DNA of 64,000 nucleotides. It comes from JAFAZJ01 sp050183765 (lineage in GTDB: Bacteria; Pseudomonadota; Alphaproteobacteria; Reyranellales; Reyranellaceae). Below, one piece after another: positions 1-8,757 of this stretch; within the stretch, counting starts at the first letter, position 1; every line of letters starts with the position of its first letter. Where the stretch lies: the NCBI GenBank assembly GCA_050183765.1, contig JBFXAZ010000005.1:1-64000 (forward strand), given 5' to 3'. The position numbers and the translations under genes were made by a program. The notes below the pieces were generated by a model. That model ran no database searches and was not told the DNA's origin. It saw only the letters and a program-made list of their open reading frames with translations.

Positions 1-189
1 CGGCGAACCATAGGCGATGGCGCTGGCCCCTACGGCAGGGTGTTTTGCTGTGGTTTCACGTGGTCCGCGTGGTTTGCGCGGTCCACGGCATGCAGGTCGC
101 GAAGGCATCGACAGGCCAAGGGGTTGGGTTCATTTCGCCGCGATGATTCCACGTCCTGTCCTGTTCGCGAATTTCTGCCCCTACGCGTG
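1..189. other. No gene recognised at the left edge
   Basis: This stretch lies downstream of the minus-strand flavodoxin-like gene. The open frames through it have arginine/proline-rich translations typical of non-coding frames in GC-rich DNA, and none resembles a known protein. It may include the 3' flank of a gene beyond the window. I see no terminator hairpin with a T-run. Confidence 0.4.
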
Positions 190-651
190 TCAGAACACGC
201 CGGCCTCGAGCCCGGCGGCGACCGCCATGCCGAGCTCCTGGACCTGCGCGACGAACGCCTCCTGCCAGGCGCCGCGCAGCACCAGCGGCTCCTGCACCGG
301 CTTCCAGCGCAGCCCCGTGGTGATGCTCTCGATGGCGCGGCGCGTGCCGGTGCCGTCCTGGCCGGCGCGGATGTAGCAGGCGAAGGGCAGCGCGTCGGTC
401 TTGTCCAGGCAGGGGTAGTAGCTGCGGTCGAAGAAATCCTTCAGCGCGCCGCTCATGTAGCCGAGGTTCTCGGTGGTGCCGAGGATCACCGCCTGCGCCG
501 CCAGCACGTCCTGCGGCCCCGACGACAGTGGCGCCTGCACCACGACCTCGACGCCGCCGATTTCGGGATGGCGCGCGCCGCGCGCGCAGGCCTCGCGCAA
601 CGCCTCCGTGTTGGGCGAGGGCGCGTGCGCGACGATCAGCAGACGCCTCAC
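190..651 (-). CDS. Flavodoxin / NAD(P)H-dependent FMN reductase-like protein
   Basis: A 153-residue protein of the flavodoxin fold, probably an FMN-binding cytoplasmic oxidoreductase. It opens with RRLLIVAHAPSPNTEAL, the first beta strand plus the FMN phosphate-binding loop. Around residues 60-80 comes ILGTTENLGYMSGALKDFFDR, which matches the GTP-x-x-G-x-x-x-x-x-LK-F-D segment of flavodoxin-like NADPH oxidoreductases. The GTG start at 651 overlaps the stop of the preceding gene by 4 bp, so it is the last gene of a three-gene operon (2092 to 190). A longer open frame runs upstream but is antisense-like noise through the neighbour. The physiological electron partner is not visible. Confidence 0.8.
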   Translation of the reverse strand: MRRLLIVAHAPSPNTEALREACARGARHPEIGGVEVVVQAPLSSGPQDVLAAQAVILGTTENLGYMSGALKDFFDRSYYPCLDKTDALPFACYIRAGQDGTGTRRAIESITTGLRWKPVQEPLVLRGAWQEAFVAQVQELGMAVAAGLEAGVF

Positions 652-1133
652 GCCGGACGGGGGCGGATGGCGGCGGAGACCTTCACGTCGATCTCGAACT
701 TGTCGTCGAAGAACGTCTCCGGCTTCGGCGTGAAGAAGTGGCCTTCGACCTTGTCGGCGGTGATGGTCACGCCCTCGGCCTTGATGCCGGTGCCCGACAC
801 CGAGACCGGCGAGCGCTTGAGCGCGGGATGGCCGACGCTGGTGCTGATCAGCCGCGCATCCGGCCGGGTGAGCGTGAACTGCAGCGCGGCGCCGAACTTG
901 CCGAAGCTGGCGTCGAACCACGGCTTCTTCGACGCCGCGTGGTCCTTCTCGGTCAGCACGATGACGATGGTCTCCTTGCCGCTGAAGGGATCGCGCGGCC
1001 AGGCGCTGATGAAGCCGAGCTTCGCCTCCTTGCCGTTGCCGACGAAGCGGCCGGATACGCTGTCGGCGGCAAAACCGCGCGCGGGCAGCAACACCAGTCC
1101 CGCCGTGCCCAGCACGAACGTTCGACGAATCAT
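648..1133 (-). CDS. Secreted protein of unknown function
   Basis: A 161-residue protein with a clear N-terminal signal sequence: RR, then a hydrophobic stretch, then an ARGFAAD cleavage region at about residue 23. The mature part is a beta-rich domain without recognised catalytic motifs. It is periplasmic by inference. ATG at 1133 overlaps the stop of the amidohydrolase gene by 4 bp, and its own stop overlaps the flavodoxin GTG, so all three genes are translationally coupled. I do not recognise the family; the operon context suggests an accessory to the metabolic pair rather than a structural protein. Confidence 0.75.
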   Translation of the reverse strand: MIRRTFVLGTAGLVLLPARGFAADSVSGRFVGNGKEAKLGFISAWPRDPFSGKETIVIVLTEKDHAASKKPWFDASFGKFGAALQFTLTRPDARLISTSVGHPALKRSPVSVSGTGIKAEGVTITADKVEGHFFTPKPETFFDDKFEIDVKVSAAIRPRPA

Positions 1134-2092
1134 GACAATCCTCCCTGTACCTGGAGCCGATAGAATGCCGCCGCATTCTTCCAGAAGAAACCCGCCTGTT
1201 GGTCTGCCGGGAAGTCGCCGATCATGCGCTGCACGGCGCGCACCAGCGTATCGTACCCGACACGCAGGCCGGCGACCGGGAAGTTGCTGGCGAACAGGCA
1301 GCGGCCGATGCCGAAGATCGCGATGGCGTCGCGCACGATGCGGCGGTTGGAGGCGTAGTCCCAGGGCTGATCGCGCAGGCCGAACTCCGAGACCTTGAGA
1401 TGCACGTTGGGACAGCGCGCGACCGTCTCCATCGCCTTGCGCCATGCCGCGAGGCCCTCCTCGCTGCGGTCCCAGGGAAAGCCGGTGTGGTTGAGCACGA
1501 TCGGCGTCCTGGGGAACTGCCGTGCCACCTCGGCCGCCTCGACGAGGTGCCACATCGGCACCCGCAGGTCCCACGACAGGCCGTATTTCTCCAAGAGCGC
1601 GAAGCCCTTGAACCAGGCTGGATCCTGCATCGTGCCGGCAATGCGGTCGGGCTTGCGGTCCGGTGCCGCCGAGGTCACGGGCTTGGAGCGGATGCCGCGC
1701 ACCATGGGGAAGCTCGCCTGCTTGGCGATGACCTCCTCGGCGTTGGGCGTGTGGAACCAGGCGTGTGCGACGATGGCCCCGGGCAGGCCGTCGCTGGTCC
1801 GGGCGACATCGAGCAGCCACTGCGTCTCACCGACCTGGTCGTCGCGATCCCACTCGGCCTCGCAATGCACGGTCTGCAGCACGTTGTGCCGCGCCGCGTC
1901 GCGCCGGTAGTCGTCCGGCATGTAGTCGCGCTTCAGCGGGCTGTAGTCGCCGAGGAAGAAGTGCGGCTCGGGCCTGCCGCGCAGCCACGGATGGCGGCCG
2001 CGCGAGAGGTCCCACAGATGATGATGGGCGTCGATCAGCGTGACCGCCGACGAATCGTCGTTCCAGTGGCCGTGGATGGTTTTCATCTGCAT
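1130..2092 (-). CDS. Amidohydrolase family 2 (TIM-barrel metal-dependent hydrolase)
   Basis: A 320-residue cytoplasmic protein of the amidohydrolase-2 / COG3618 family, which hydrolyses lactones or decarboxylates small carboxylic acids. The metal-site motif IDAHHHLWDL lies at residues 20-29. Later motifs are a conserved VHCEAEW, the strand IVLNHTGFPWD holding a metal or catalytic His, and CLFASNFPV near the C terminus with the LF-x-S-N-F/D-P motif typical of the family. It is the first gene of the operon with the secreted protein and the flavodoxin. Substrate is unknown; family members act on sugar lactones and on 2-pyrone-4,6-dicarboxylate. Confidence 0.85.
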   Translation of the reverse strand: MQMKTIHGHWNDDSSAVTLIDAHHHLWDLSRGRHPWLRGRPEPHFFLGDYSPLKRDYMPDDYRRDAARHNVLQTVHCEAEWDRDDQVGETQWLLDVARTSDGLPGAIVAHAWFHTPNAEEVIAKQASFPMVRGIRSKPVTSAAPDRKPDRIAGTMQDPAWFKGFALLEKYGLSWDLRVPMWHLVEAAEVARQFPRTPIVLNHTGFPWDRSEEGLAAWRKAMETVARCPNVHLKVSEFGLRDQPWDYASNRRIVRDAIAIFGIGRCLFASNFPVAGLRVGYDTLVRAVQRMIGDFPADQQAGFFWKNAAAFYRLQVQGGLS

Positions 2093-2097
2093 TGGCG

Positions 2098-2216
2098 TCG
2101 CCCTGAGCGGAGCGAAGCGTAGTCGAAGGGCCTTGTCTCAACAAACACAACGGTACGATAGAGAGAAGGTCCTTCGACTGCGTCGCGCTACGCGCGACTT
2201 CGCTCAGGACGACGGG
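2098..2216. repeat. Imperfect inverted repeat of the CCTGAGCG...GTCGAAGG type
   Basis: Two diverged inverted copies of a short element flank a roughly 40-bp spacer. The left copy, about 2101-2130, starts CCCTGAGCGGAGCG and ends GTCGAAGGG. The right copy, about 2170-2214, reads the same in reverse complement with an extra internal CGCGCGTAGCGCG dyad. It fills the gap between the divergently placed amidohydrolase start and the phoH 3' end, and could fold into a long hairpin. A related element sits at 63403-63505. Confidence 0.65.
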
Positions 2217-2225
2217 TGGCAGGTG

Positions 2226-2966
2226 CTACAGCACGCCCAGCATCCTGCCGACCAGCGGGTGGCGCACGACGTCGTCCTGGGTCAGGCGCACGACGGCGAC
2301 GTCGTCGACGGCTTCCAGGCGGCGGGCGATGTCGCTCAGGCCCGAGAGCTCGGGCAGCAGGTCGGTCTGGTCGGGATCGCCGGTGAGCACCATGGTCGAG
2401 TGCCAGCCCAGCCGGGTGAGCAGCATCTTGAGCTGGCCGTAGGTGCAGTTCTGCGCCTCGTCGATCAGCACGAAGGCGTTGTTGAGCGTCCTGCCGCGCA
2501 TGAACGCCACCGGCGCGATCTCGATCGTGCCGTCGTCGAGCGCGGTGCGCAGGCGCTTGGGGCCCATGCGGTCGTTGAGCGCGTCGAACAGCGGACGCAG
2601 GTAGGGATCGAGCTTCTCGCGCATGTTGCCCGGCAGGTAGCCGAGGTTCTCGCCGGCCTCGACGGCGGGGCGCGACAGCACGATGCGCGCGATGCGGCCT
2701 TCCTCCAACGCCTCGACCGCCGCGGTGATCGCGAGATAGGTCTTGCCGGTGCCGGCCGGGCCCAGCGCCAGGGTCAGCGGCTGACGGCCGATGGCGTCCA
2801 TCAGCAGTCGCTGGTTGTCGCTGCGCGGGCGGACTTTTCGGAGATAGCGCTGGTCGCGATCGGCGTCGTTGGCCGCTCCCTGCCGGTCGGCGTCGAACAC
2901 CAGCGTATGGACGCGGGCGGTCTCGACGGTTTCGGTGCGGGCACGGCGGGTGGCGCGCTTGGCCAT
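2226..2966 (-). CDS. PhoH family ATPase
   Basis: A 246-residue P-loop NTPase of the PhoH / YbeZ family, linked to RNA metabolism and ribosome quality control. Walker A is GPAGTGKT at residues 69-76; Walker B is FVLIDEAQN near residue 165, followed by the sensor strand MVLTGDPDQTD. The N-terminal ~45 residues are basic. It stands alone here: 327 bp separate it from the upstream sensor kinase, and the ybeY neighbour found in many genomes is absent. Lacking the KH domain of YbeZ proteins, it resembles the shorter PhoH-only subgroup. Confidence 0.9.
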   Translation of the reverse strand: MAKRATRRARTETVETARVHTLVFDADRQGAANDADRDQRYLRKVRPRSDNQRLLMDAIGRQPLTLALGPAGTGKTYLAITAAVEALEEGRIARIVLSRPAVEAGENLGYLPGNMREKLDPYLRPLFDALNDRMGPKRLRTALDDGTIEIAPVAFMRGRTLNNAFVLIDEAQNCTYGQLKMLLTRLGWHSTMVLTGDPDQTDLLPELSGLSDIARRLEAVDDVAVVRLTQDDVVRHPLVGRMLGVL

Positions 2967-3263
2967 GGTCTACTCCGGGTGCTGGGAGGCAAGAGCCCGC
3001 CCCAAAACACAAACGCCCCCGCAAGCGGAGGCGTCGGCGATCGGACGGACGGGGGAGAACGAAGGCGGGCCGGCGAGTGGGGTGAGGCCGATCCTCGATC
3101 CGGCCCGACTTGGCGGCCGCTCGTTGCTCGCTGCCTCGACCCACGCAAGGACCCTGAGGGAAATCCGGGCCTCCTTCGTTACACAGAAAGCCTAGCACCC
3201 ACCCTGCAGGGAATCACTGATTTTGTGGTGCGTTACAGAAAATTCATACAAGCTATTGAAATT
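2967..3263. other. Intergenic region upstream of phoH
   Basis: No convincing gene is present. The left half is GC-rich with several short dyads (for example GCCCCCGCAAGCGGAGGCG near 3015-3033). The right half, about 3200-3263, is AT-richer and is the likeliest place for the phoH promoter on the minus strand. I cannot assign -35 and -10 boxes with confidence. Confidence 0.4.
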
Positions 3264-3283
3264 AGGGCCGAAACGGCCCTTGT
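3264..3283 (-). terminator. Putative terminator of the hybrid kinase gene
   Basis: AGGGCCG-AAA-CGGCCCT forms a 7-bp GC stem with a 3-nt loop just past the kinase stop codon on the minus strand. On that strand it is followed by AATTTC rather than a long T-run, so it is a moderate intrinsic terminator candidate. Confidence 0.55.
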
Positions 3284-3293
3284 CTACGTGGGG

Positions 3294-5549
3294 TCAGTTT
3301 TCGAGCAGCGTCCTGATCTTCGCGCCAAGCTCTTCCAGCCTGAAGGGCTTGGCGCAGAAGTCGGCACGCTTCGGCGGCGGCATTGCGAGCCACTTCTCCA
3401 TGCCGTTGCCCGACATCACGAGGACCGGAAGATCGGGGTGGCGCTCGCGCACCAGGCGGACGAAATCCGTACCCAGTATTCCGGGCATCATGATGTCGGT
3501 GATCAGCAGGTCCGGCGGGGACCGCTCGATCGCCTGCAGCGCCGCTGCGCCGCTGGGTGCCTCCGTCACGCTATAGCCCAGTGAGGCGAGCTTCTGCGCC
3601 AACGGCATGCGTACCATGTCATCGTCGTCGACCAGCAGCAGCGCCTCGTGCCCGCGAATGTTCGGCGCTGCAACGGTCTCGGCGGCGCTCGCGGCGTCCT
3701 CGCGCGGCAAGCTCAGCCGCACAACGGTGCCGACACCTACCGTGCTGTCGATCGTCGTGAAGCCGCCGGACTGCCGGACGAAGCCATGCACCATGGCCAG
3801 TCCCAGACCGGTGCCGCGACCGACCTCCTTGGTGGTGAAGAACGGCTCGAAGACCCGCTCGAGAATCTCCGGGGGCATGCCGGTGCCGGTATCGGCAACG
3901 GCGATTTCGACATAGGCACCGGGCGCCCTGTGTGACGCCTGCCCGCGGCCGGGCTCTTCAACATGCGGACCAATCGAAATCGTGATCGAGCCGCCTTCGG
4001 GCATGGCGTCGCGCGCGTTGATGCTCAGGTTGAGGATGGCGCTTTCGAGCAGGCCCTTGTCGACGCTAATCCAAGACTCGCCTGCGGCCTTGGTGACCGC
4101 GACCTGGATGTGGCCGCCGAGCGTCCGGGCAAGAAAGGGCCTCAGGGCGTCGAGCAGCTGGCCGACTTCCACGCGCTCGGCCTTCAGCGCCTGCTGGCGT
4201 GCGAAGCTGAGGAGTTGGCGCGTCAAAGAGGCGCCGCGCTCGACCACCGAGGCCACCAGCTCGACGCTGCGGCTGGCATCGCCGCCCCGTTCCTCTTGCT
4301 CTTCGCGCAGCATCTCCATGTGCATCGACAGCGCGGCCAGCAGGTTGTTGAAATCGTGCGCCACGCCGCTGGCGAGCTGGCCGATTGATTGCAGTTTCTG
4401 CGCCTGTCGCGCCGCCTCCTCGGCGTTGCGTTGCTCAGTCACGTCGCTGCGAATGATGTACACGGCACGACGGCCTTCGAAATCGAATAATTCGGCGTAG
4501 ATCGAGTTCCACTGCGTCTGGCCGGCGATGCGCACTTGGACCACGCGCCCCTTGACGATGCCATCGCGTTCCAGGTCGGCCCGGATTCTGATGCGGTCCT
4601 GTGCGTCGGCATAGAGCTCTCCCACCCGCAAGAGGCGCAACTCGTCCTGGTCGCCGACGCCCAGTTCCAACCGTGCCCTGGCGTTCGCGTACAGGAGCGC
4701 CCCAGTCTCCCAGTCGGCGATGGCGATGCTCAGAGGCAGGCTTTCCGACAGGAAGCTCAGGCGGGCCGCGGTGCGGCTGCGCGTATCCTCAAGGTCTTGT
4801 CGCTCGATCGCAGCACCGATTCGCTCGGCAAGGGCGTCCAGCAACTCGTCCTCTTCCTTGAGGAACGGCCCCCCGTTCTGCTGCGGGAATTCACGATCAT
4901 AGGAGACCGTGATGGCACCCACCTCCTGACCCTGGGCGCGAATCAGACGGCGCTGCTGCGCCACCCCCGGCCCGTACCCCGCGGTTGACGACGCAACGCC
5001 ACGAACCACGATGGCGACATGCGCATGATCGGGGAATTGCCAGCCGGCCCTGACGATGGCCGGCAACTGTTTCAGCCGCTCGGCCAGAGATACCTCCATG
5101 TGGGAGAGGACATCCGCGACGGCGTGCTCGCAGCGGCGCTCCTTCATGCGCTCGCTCAGCGCGTGGGCGGCTTTCTCGATCTCGCTAAGGTCTTGAACAT
5201 AAATGACAGTATAGGCGCCGTCCTCGTGCCGGAACAACTTGCCGCGGACCCGCACTGGAAAGACATGGCCGTCTCGATGGCGCCCGGCCATGGTGAAATC
5301 TGCGACGCCGCCAGCCTCGAGAACCAACGCGTACTTCGTGGCGACTTCCTGCCAGTGCTGCGAATCGGCGGCCAAAATCCTGGATGGTTGGCCGATCAGC
5401 TCTGAGCGCGACCAGCCGAACAGAGACTCGGTGGCGGAATTGCAAATCAGGATTTTGCGAGATTGCCGCTCGGTGACGAAGATCGGCTCGCTACTCGAAT
5501 CAAAAACGCTTTCGACGAGCTTTTGCTCCCACATGATCAGTCCCCACAT
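3294..5549 (-). CDS. Hybrid sensor histidine kinase with two PAS domains and a receiver
   Basis: A 751-residue soluble hybrid kinase with no membrane segments. Domain order: PAS at about 10-125, a GAF-like linker region at about 140-250, a second PAS at 265-375, a HisKA dimerisation helix with GVAHDFNN (phospho-acceptor His398), a HATPase domain with N-box NLSINARDAM (about 506-515), G1 DTGTGM and G2 GRGTGLGLAM, and a C-terminal receiver with DLLITDIMMP (phospho-acceptor Asp685) and KPF near the end. Soluble PAS/GAF kinases usually sense redox, gas or small-molecule cues in the cytoplasm. No cognate output regulator is adjacent; single-domain receivers at 30103 and 53214 are only possible partners. 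Confidence 0.93.
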   Translation of the reverse strand: MWGLIMWEQKLVESVFDSSSEPIFVTERQSRKILICNSATESLFGWSRSELIGQPSRILAADSQHWQEVATKYALVLEAGGVADFTMAGRHRDGHVFPVRVRGKLFRHEDGAYTVIYVQDLSEIEKAAHALSERMKERRCEHAVADVLSHMEVSLAERLKQLPAIVRAGWQFPDHAHVAIVVRGVASSTAGYGPGVAQQRRLIRAQGQEVGAITVSYDREFPQQNGGPFLKEEDELLDALAERIGAAIERQDLEDTRSRTAARLSFLSESLPLSIAIADWETGALLYANARARLELGVGDQDELRLLRVGELYADAQDRIRIRADLERDGIVKGRVVQVRIAGQTQWNSIYAELFDFEGRRAVYIIRSDVTEQRNAEEAARQAQKLQSIGQLASGVAHDFNNLLAALSMHMEMLREEQEERGGDASRSVELVASVVERGASLTRQLLSFARQQALKAERVEVGQLLDALRPFLARTLGGHIQVAVTKAAGESWISVDKGLLESAILNLSINARDAMPEGGSITISIGPHVEEPGRGQASHRAPGAYVEIAVADTGTGMPPEILERVFEPFFTTKEVGRGTGLGLAMVHGFVRQSGGFTTIDSTVGVGTVVRLSLPREDAASAAETVAAPNIRGHEALLLVDDDDMVRMPLAQKLASLGYSVTEAPSGAAALQAIERSPPDLLITDIMMPGILGTDFVRLVRERHPDLPVLVMSGNGMEKWLAMPPPKRADFCAKPFRLEELGAKIRTLLEN

Positions 5550-5640
5550 TCTTTTTCTTTTCTTGTTAAATTTATTCTATTTAGCCCCTGTTTTGGCAAC
5601 AGCCTATGGGGAATGATCGGCTTGTACGTTAGCGCCCGGA
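5550..5640 (-). promoter_or_regulatory. AT-rich promoter region of the hybrid kinase
   Basis: This is one of the few AT-rich stretches in the window, directly upstream of the kinase start. On the minus strand a TTGCCA lies about 14 bp before TAGAAT, which could be -35 and -10 boxes with a short spacer. A CCCCTGTT...AACAG dyad sits nearby. Confidence 0.35.
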
Positions 5641-5650
5641 CCGGTCCTTC

Positions 5651-6271
5651 TCAGGCGCGGCCCGACAAATGCGACATCAATCCCGGGTCGGTGCCCAGGC
5701 GGTCATCGACCTTGGCCAGCGCACGGCCCCATTTACCCTCGAGGTCGCCGCCGAAGACGAGGTCCAGATCGGTCGGCACGACCAGCCAGGCATTGTCGAT
5801 CAGCTCGCGGTCGAGCTGGCCCGGCCCCCAGCCGCTGTGGCCCAGGGTCAGCAGGGCCTGCTTCGGGCCGGTCCCCGCCGACATGTCGCGCATGATGTCG
5901 AGGGAGCCGGTGATGCCCATCCGGCCGTCGGCGAGGCTCAGCGTCTCCTCGCGCTTGTAGTCGCCGGAATGCAGCACGAAGCCGCGCTGGACCTCGACCG
6001 GGCCGCCCAGGATCACCGGCCGGGCGTCGGCACCCGGTGCCGGCGAGATGTCGAGCTGCTTGTAGAGATCGGCCTCGGTCATGTCGTCGACCGTACGGTT
6101 GACGACCAGGCCCAGCGCGCCGTCGGCGTCGTGGCGGCACATGTAGATCACCGTGCGGCGGAAGCGCTCGTCAGGCATGGCCGGCGTGGCCACCAGCAGG
6201 AAACCGGTGATGTACCCGGAACCGCCGCCGGAGGGATCGGCGGGGGGCGTCTGGTTCGTCTGGGTTGACAT
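5651..6271 (-). CDS. YqgE / AlgH family protein (UPF0301)
   Basis: A 206-residue protein of the UPF0301 family, a conserved cytoplasmic fold of unsettled function, named AlgH for its effect on alginate in pseudomonads. Family landmarks are YITGFLLVATPAM near the N terminus, RRTVIYMCRHDADGALGLVVNR, ILGGPVEVQRGFVLHS and LGHSGWGPGQLDRELIDNAW. I chose ATG 6271; a start a few codons upstream is possible. It is a single gene, divergent from the DsbD-like gene, with a palindromic repeat between them. Confidence 0.9.
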   Translation of the reverse strand: MSTQTNQTPPADPSGGGSGYITGFLLVATPAMPDERFRRTVIYMCRHDADGALGLVVNRTVDDMTEADLYKQLDISPAPGADARPVILGGPVEVQRGFVLHSGDYKREETLSLADGRMGITGSLDIMRDMSAGTGPKQALLTLGHSGWGPGQLDRELIDNAWLVVPTDLDLVFGGDLEGKWGRALAKVDDRLGTDPGLMSHLSGRA

Positions 6272-6464
6272 GGCGTTAGTCTCCCGCCATCGCATCGCGG
6301 CCGCACGCCTGAACGTGCGACCGGACAGCACGACACGCGTTTGTGACTGCCGGCAGCCGCGCAGGCCGCGTATCCGGACACTTGGTCGGTGGGGCCCGAC
6401 CGCTCGCGTATTATATCGGAAGACGATGCGCCTTCGCCAAGACATAGCCGCGAATTGTTGGGAT

Positions 6465-6607
6465 TACCTTCCCCCGCCCTGCGGGGGAAGGTGCCCGAAG
6501 GGCGGATGGGGGTGCCGGCACAGCGGTCAGTCGCGACGAGCGGAGTTGTCGCAGCCACCCCCATCCGGCGCTGCGCGCCACCTTCCCCCGCCAGCGGGGG
6601 AAGGTAG
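6465..6607. repeat. Palindromic intergenic repeat, copy A
   Basis: A mosaic palindrome of about 140 bp. The outer arms are CCTTCCCCC...GGGGGAAGG hairpins at each end. Inside are GGTGCCCGAAGGGCGGATGGGGG on the left and CCCCCATCCGGCGCTGCGCGCCACC on the right. Related copies occur at 22371, 48280 and 61378. The layout resembles the RIME-type mosaic elements described in rhizobia; it encodes no protein and is not an insertion sequence. Its right end lies 5 bp from the putative GTG start of the DsbD-like gene. Confidence 0.85.
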
Positions 6608-6611
6608 TGGT

Positions 6612-8726
6612 GTGTTCGTGCGACTGGCTGCTCTTCTTGCGCTGCTGGTGTCTGTCCTCGGCCTTGGTTCGACGGCCCATGCCGCCGGCTCGGACTGGGT
6701 CAAGACCGAGCAGACCGAGCTGCGCCTGGTGTCGGCGGCCGACGCGGTCGGCGATTCGCGCACCGTCACGCTCGGCCTGCATTTCCGCCTGAAGCCGGGC
6801 TGGAAGATCTACTGGCGTGCGCCGGGCGATGCCGGCTACCCGCCGTCGATCGACTGGACGGGCTCGGCGAACCTCGAGAAGGCCAGCCTGCTGTGGCCGG
6901 CGCCCCACCGCTTCGACGTCACCGGGCTCACCACCATGGGCTACAAGGGCGAGGTCGTGCTGCCGATCAGCGCCACGCTCAAGAAGGCGGGCGACGCGGT
7001 TTCGCTGCGGGCCGCGGTCGAGTACCTCACCTGCGACGACGTCTGCATTCCCTACACCGCGAAGCTGCAGCTCGACCTGCCGGCAGGCGTGGCCGCACCG
7101 TCGGCGCAGGCGCCGATGATCGGCAGCTTCCTCGCGCGCCAGCCCGCAACAGCCGGCGTGCACATCGAGCGCGCGAGCGTGCGCGACGTGGCGAAGAAGG
7201 ACGGCAAGCCGGGCGAAACCGTCGTCGAGGTCAGCGTCAGCGCGCGCGGCGAGCGCCCCTTCGTCAAGCCCGACATCGTCGCCGAGCACAGCGCCATCGC
7301 CGTTTCCGAGCCGCCGCGGGTCGGTCTCGAGGATGGCGGGCATCGCGCGCTGTTCACCTTCACCCTGGCCGGCGACAAGCTCAGCGCGGCCCGGCTGGCG
7401 GGGCAGAAGGTCGTCTTCACGGTGCTCGACGAGCCGTTGGCCGTCGAGACCGAGGCGACGCCGTCGCTCGGCGCGCCGCCGACGCAAACCTCGTTCGGCG
7501 AGCTGGCGGCAATGCTGCTGGTGGCGCTGCTCGGGGGGTTGATCCTCAACATCATGCCCTGCGTGCTGCCGGTGCTGTCGCTGAAGGTGATCGGCGCCGT
7601 GAGCCATGGTGGCCGTGCCACCGCCCATGTGCGCACCGGCTTCCTCGCCTCGTCGGCCGGCATCGTGGCGTCGTTCCTGGTGCTGGCGTTCGGCGCGATC
7701 GCGCTGAAGAGCGCCGGCGCCACGGTCGGCTGGGGCATCCAGTTCCAGCAGCCGGTGTTCCTCGCCTTCATCATCGCCGTCGTGCTGCTGTTCGCGCTCA
7801 ACCTCGCCGGACTGTTCGAGGTGGCGCTGCCGTCGTGGCTCGCCGGCGCGGCCGTGGCCGGCGAGCAGCATGCGGCGCGGTCCGAGCTCGCCGGCCATTT
7901 CGTCTCCGGCGCGTTCGCCGCGCTGCTGGCGACGCCGTGCTCCGCACCCTTCGTCGGCACGGCGCTGAGCTTCGCGCTGTCGCGCGGCTCGTTCGAGACG
8001 CTGTCGATCTTCACGGCGATGGGCGTCGGGCTCGCCGCGCCGTTCCTGCTGGTGGCCGCATTCCCGAAGCTGGCGACGCGGCTGCCCAGGCCCGGCGCCT
8101 GGATGCTGTGGGTCAAGCGCCTGATGGCGCTGGCGCTGTTCGCGACGGCGGCGTGGCTGTTCACCGTGCTGGGCGGGGCCGCAGGCTGGCACGTCGTCGC
8201 CGCGGTGGCTGCGATCCTGGCCGTGATGGTGCTGGCGATCGGCCTGCGCCGGCGGCTGGGCGGCGTCGCCGTCCCGGTGGCGGTCTTCGCGGCAGTGCTG
8301 GCCATCGCCGCGCCGATCGTGGTGCAGGGTCCGGCGCCAGCCTCGGCGGCGGTCGCGTCGGGCCGCTGGCTGCCGCTCGATCCGGCGCGCGACATCCAGG
8401 CGCAGATCAGGGAGAGGCTGGCCGGCGGCAGGATCGTGATCGTCGACGTCACCGCCGACTGGTGCGTCACCTGCCAGGTGAACAAGAAGCTGGTGCTCAA
8501 CGCCGCAGACGTCTCGGCACGGCTCGACCGCGAGGGCGTGCTGGCCTTGCGCGCCGACTGGACGCGTCCGTCCTCGCAGATCGCCGACTACCTGAAGGCC
8601 AATGGCCGCTTCGGCATTCCGTTCAACATCGTCTACGGGCCGGGCGCGCCCGAAGGCGTCGCGCTGCCCGAGCTGCTGAGTGTCGATCTGGTGATGGCCG
8701 CCCTCGACAAGGCCGCCCGCAAGTAG
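6612..8726 (+). CDS. DsbD/ScsB-like thiol:disulfide interchange protein
   Basis: A protein of about 704 residues that moves electrons from cytoplasmic thioredoxin across the inner membrane to periplasmic disulfides. In order it shows a signal sequence ending STAHAA, an N-terminal periplasmic domain with the cysteine pair YLTCDDVCIPY, a multi-helix membrane domain with the paired cysteine motifs NIMPCVLPVLS and LATPCSAPFVG, and a C-terminal thioredoxin-like domain with DWCVTCQ. The YLTCDDVC domain is typical of ScsB-type proteins rather than classic DsbD. The start is uncertain: GTG 6612 and GTG 6618 are in frame just after the repeat. No dedicated periplasmic partner gene is adjacent. Confidence 0.9.
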   Translation: MFVRLAALLALLVSVLGLGSTAHAAGSDWVKTEQTELRLVSAADAVGDSRTVTLGLHFRLKPGWKIYWRAPGDAGYPPSIDWTGSANLEKASLLWPAPHRFDVTGLTTMGYKGEVVLPISATLKKAGDAVSLRAAVEYLTCDDVCIPYTAKLQLDLPAGVAAPSAQAPMIGSFLARQPATAGVHIERASVRDVAKKDGKPGETVVEVSVSARGERPFVKPDIVAEHSAIAVSEPPRVGLEDGGHRALFTFTLAGDKLSAARLAGQKVVFTVLDEPLAVETEATPSLGAPPTQTSFGELAAMLLVALLGGLILNIMPCVLPVLSLKVIGAVSHGGRATAHVRTGFLASSAGIVASFLVLAFGAIALKSAGATVGWGIQFQQPVFLAFIIAVVLLFALNLAGLFEVALPSWLAGAAVAGEQHAARSELAGHFVSGAFAALLATPCSAPFVGTALSFALSRGSFETLSIFTAMGVGLAAPFLLVAAFPKLATRLPRPGAWMLWVKRLMALALFATAAWLFTVLGGAAGWHVVAAVAAILAVMVLAIGLRRRLGGVAVPVAVFAAVLAIAAPIVVQGPAPASAAVASGRWLPLDPARDIQAQIRERLAGGRIVIVDVTADWCVTCQVNKKLVLNAADVSARLDREGVLALRADWTRPSSQIADYLKANGRFGIPFNIVYGPGAPEGVALPELLSVDLVMAALDKAARK

Positions 8727-8757
8727 ACAAGATCGCCTCGATAGGGAGGCGGCTTGC

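Noticed and set aside
40..1398. A 452-codon plus-strand frame at the left edge
   Set aside because: It runs antisense to the flavodoxin and the secreted protein genes, which overlap by 4 bp in a coupled operon.
6465..6607. Palindromic repeats as insertion sequences
   Set aside because: They are 115-145 bp, encode no transposase, and show no flanking target duplication that I can see.
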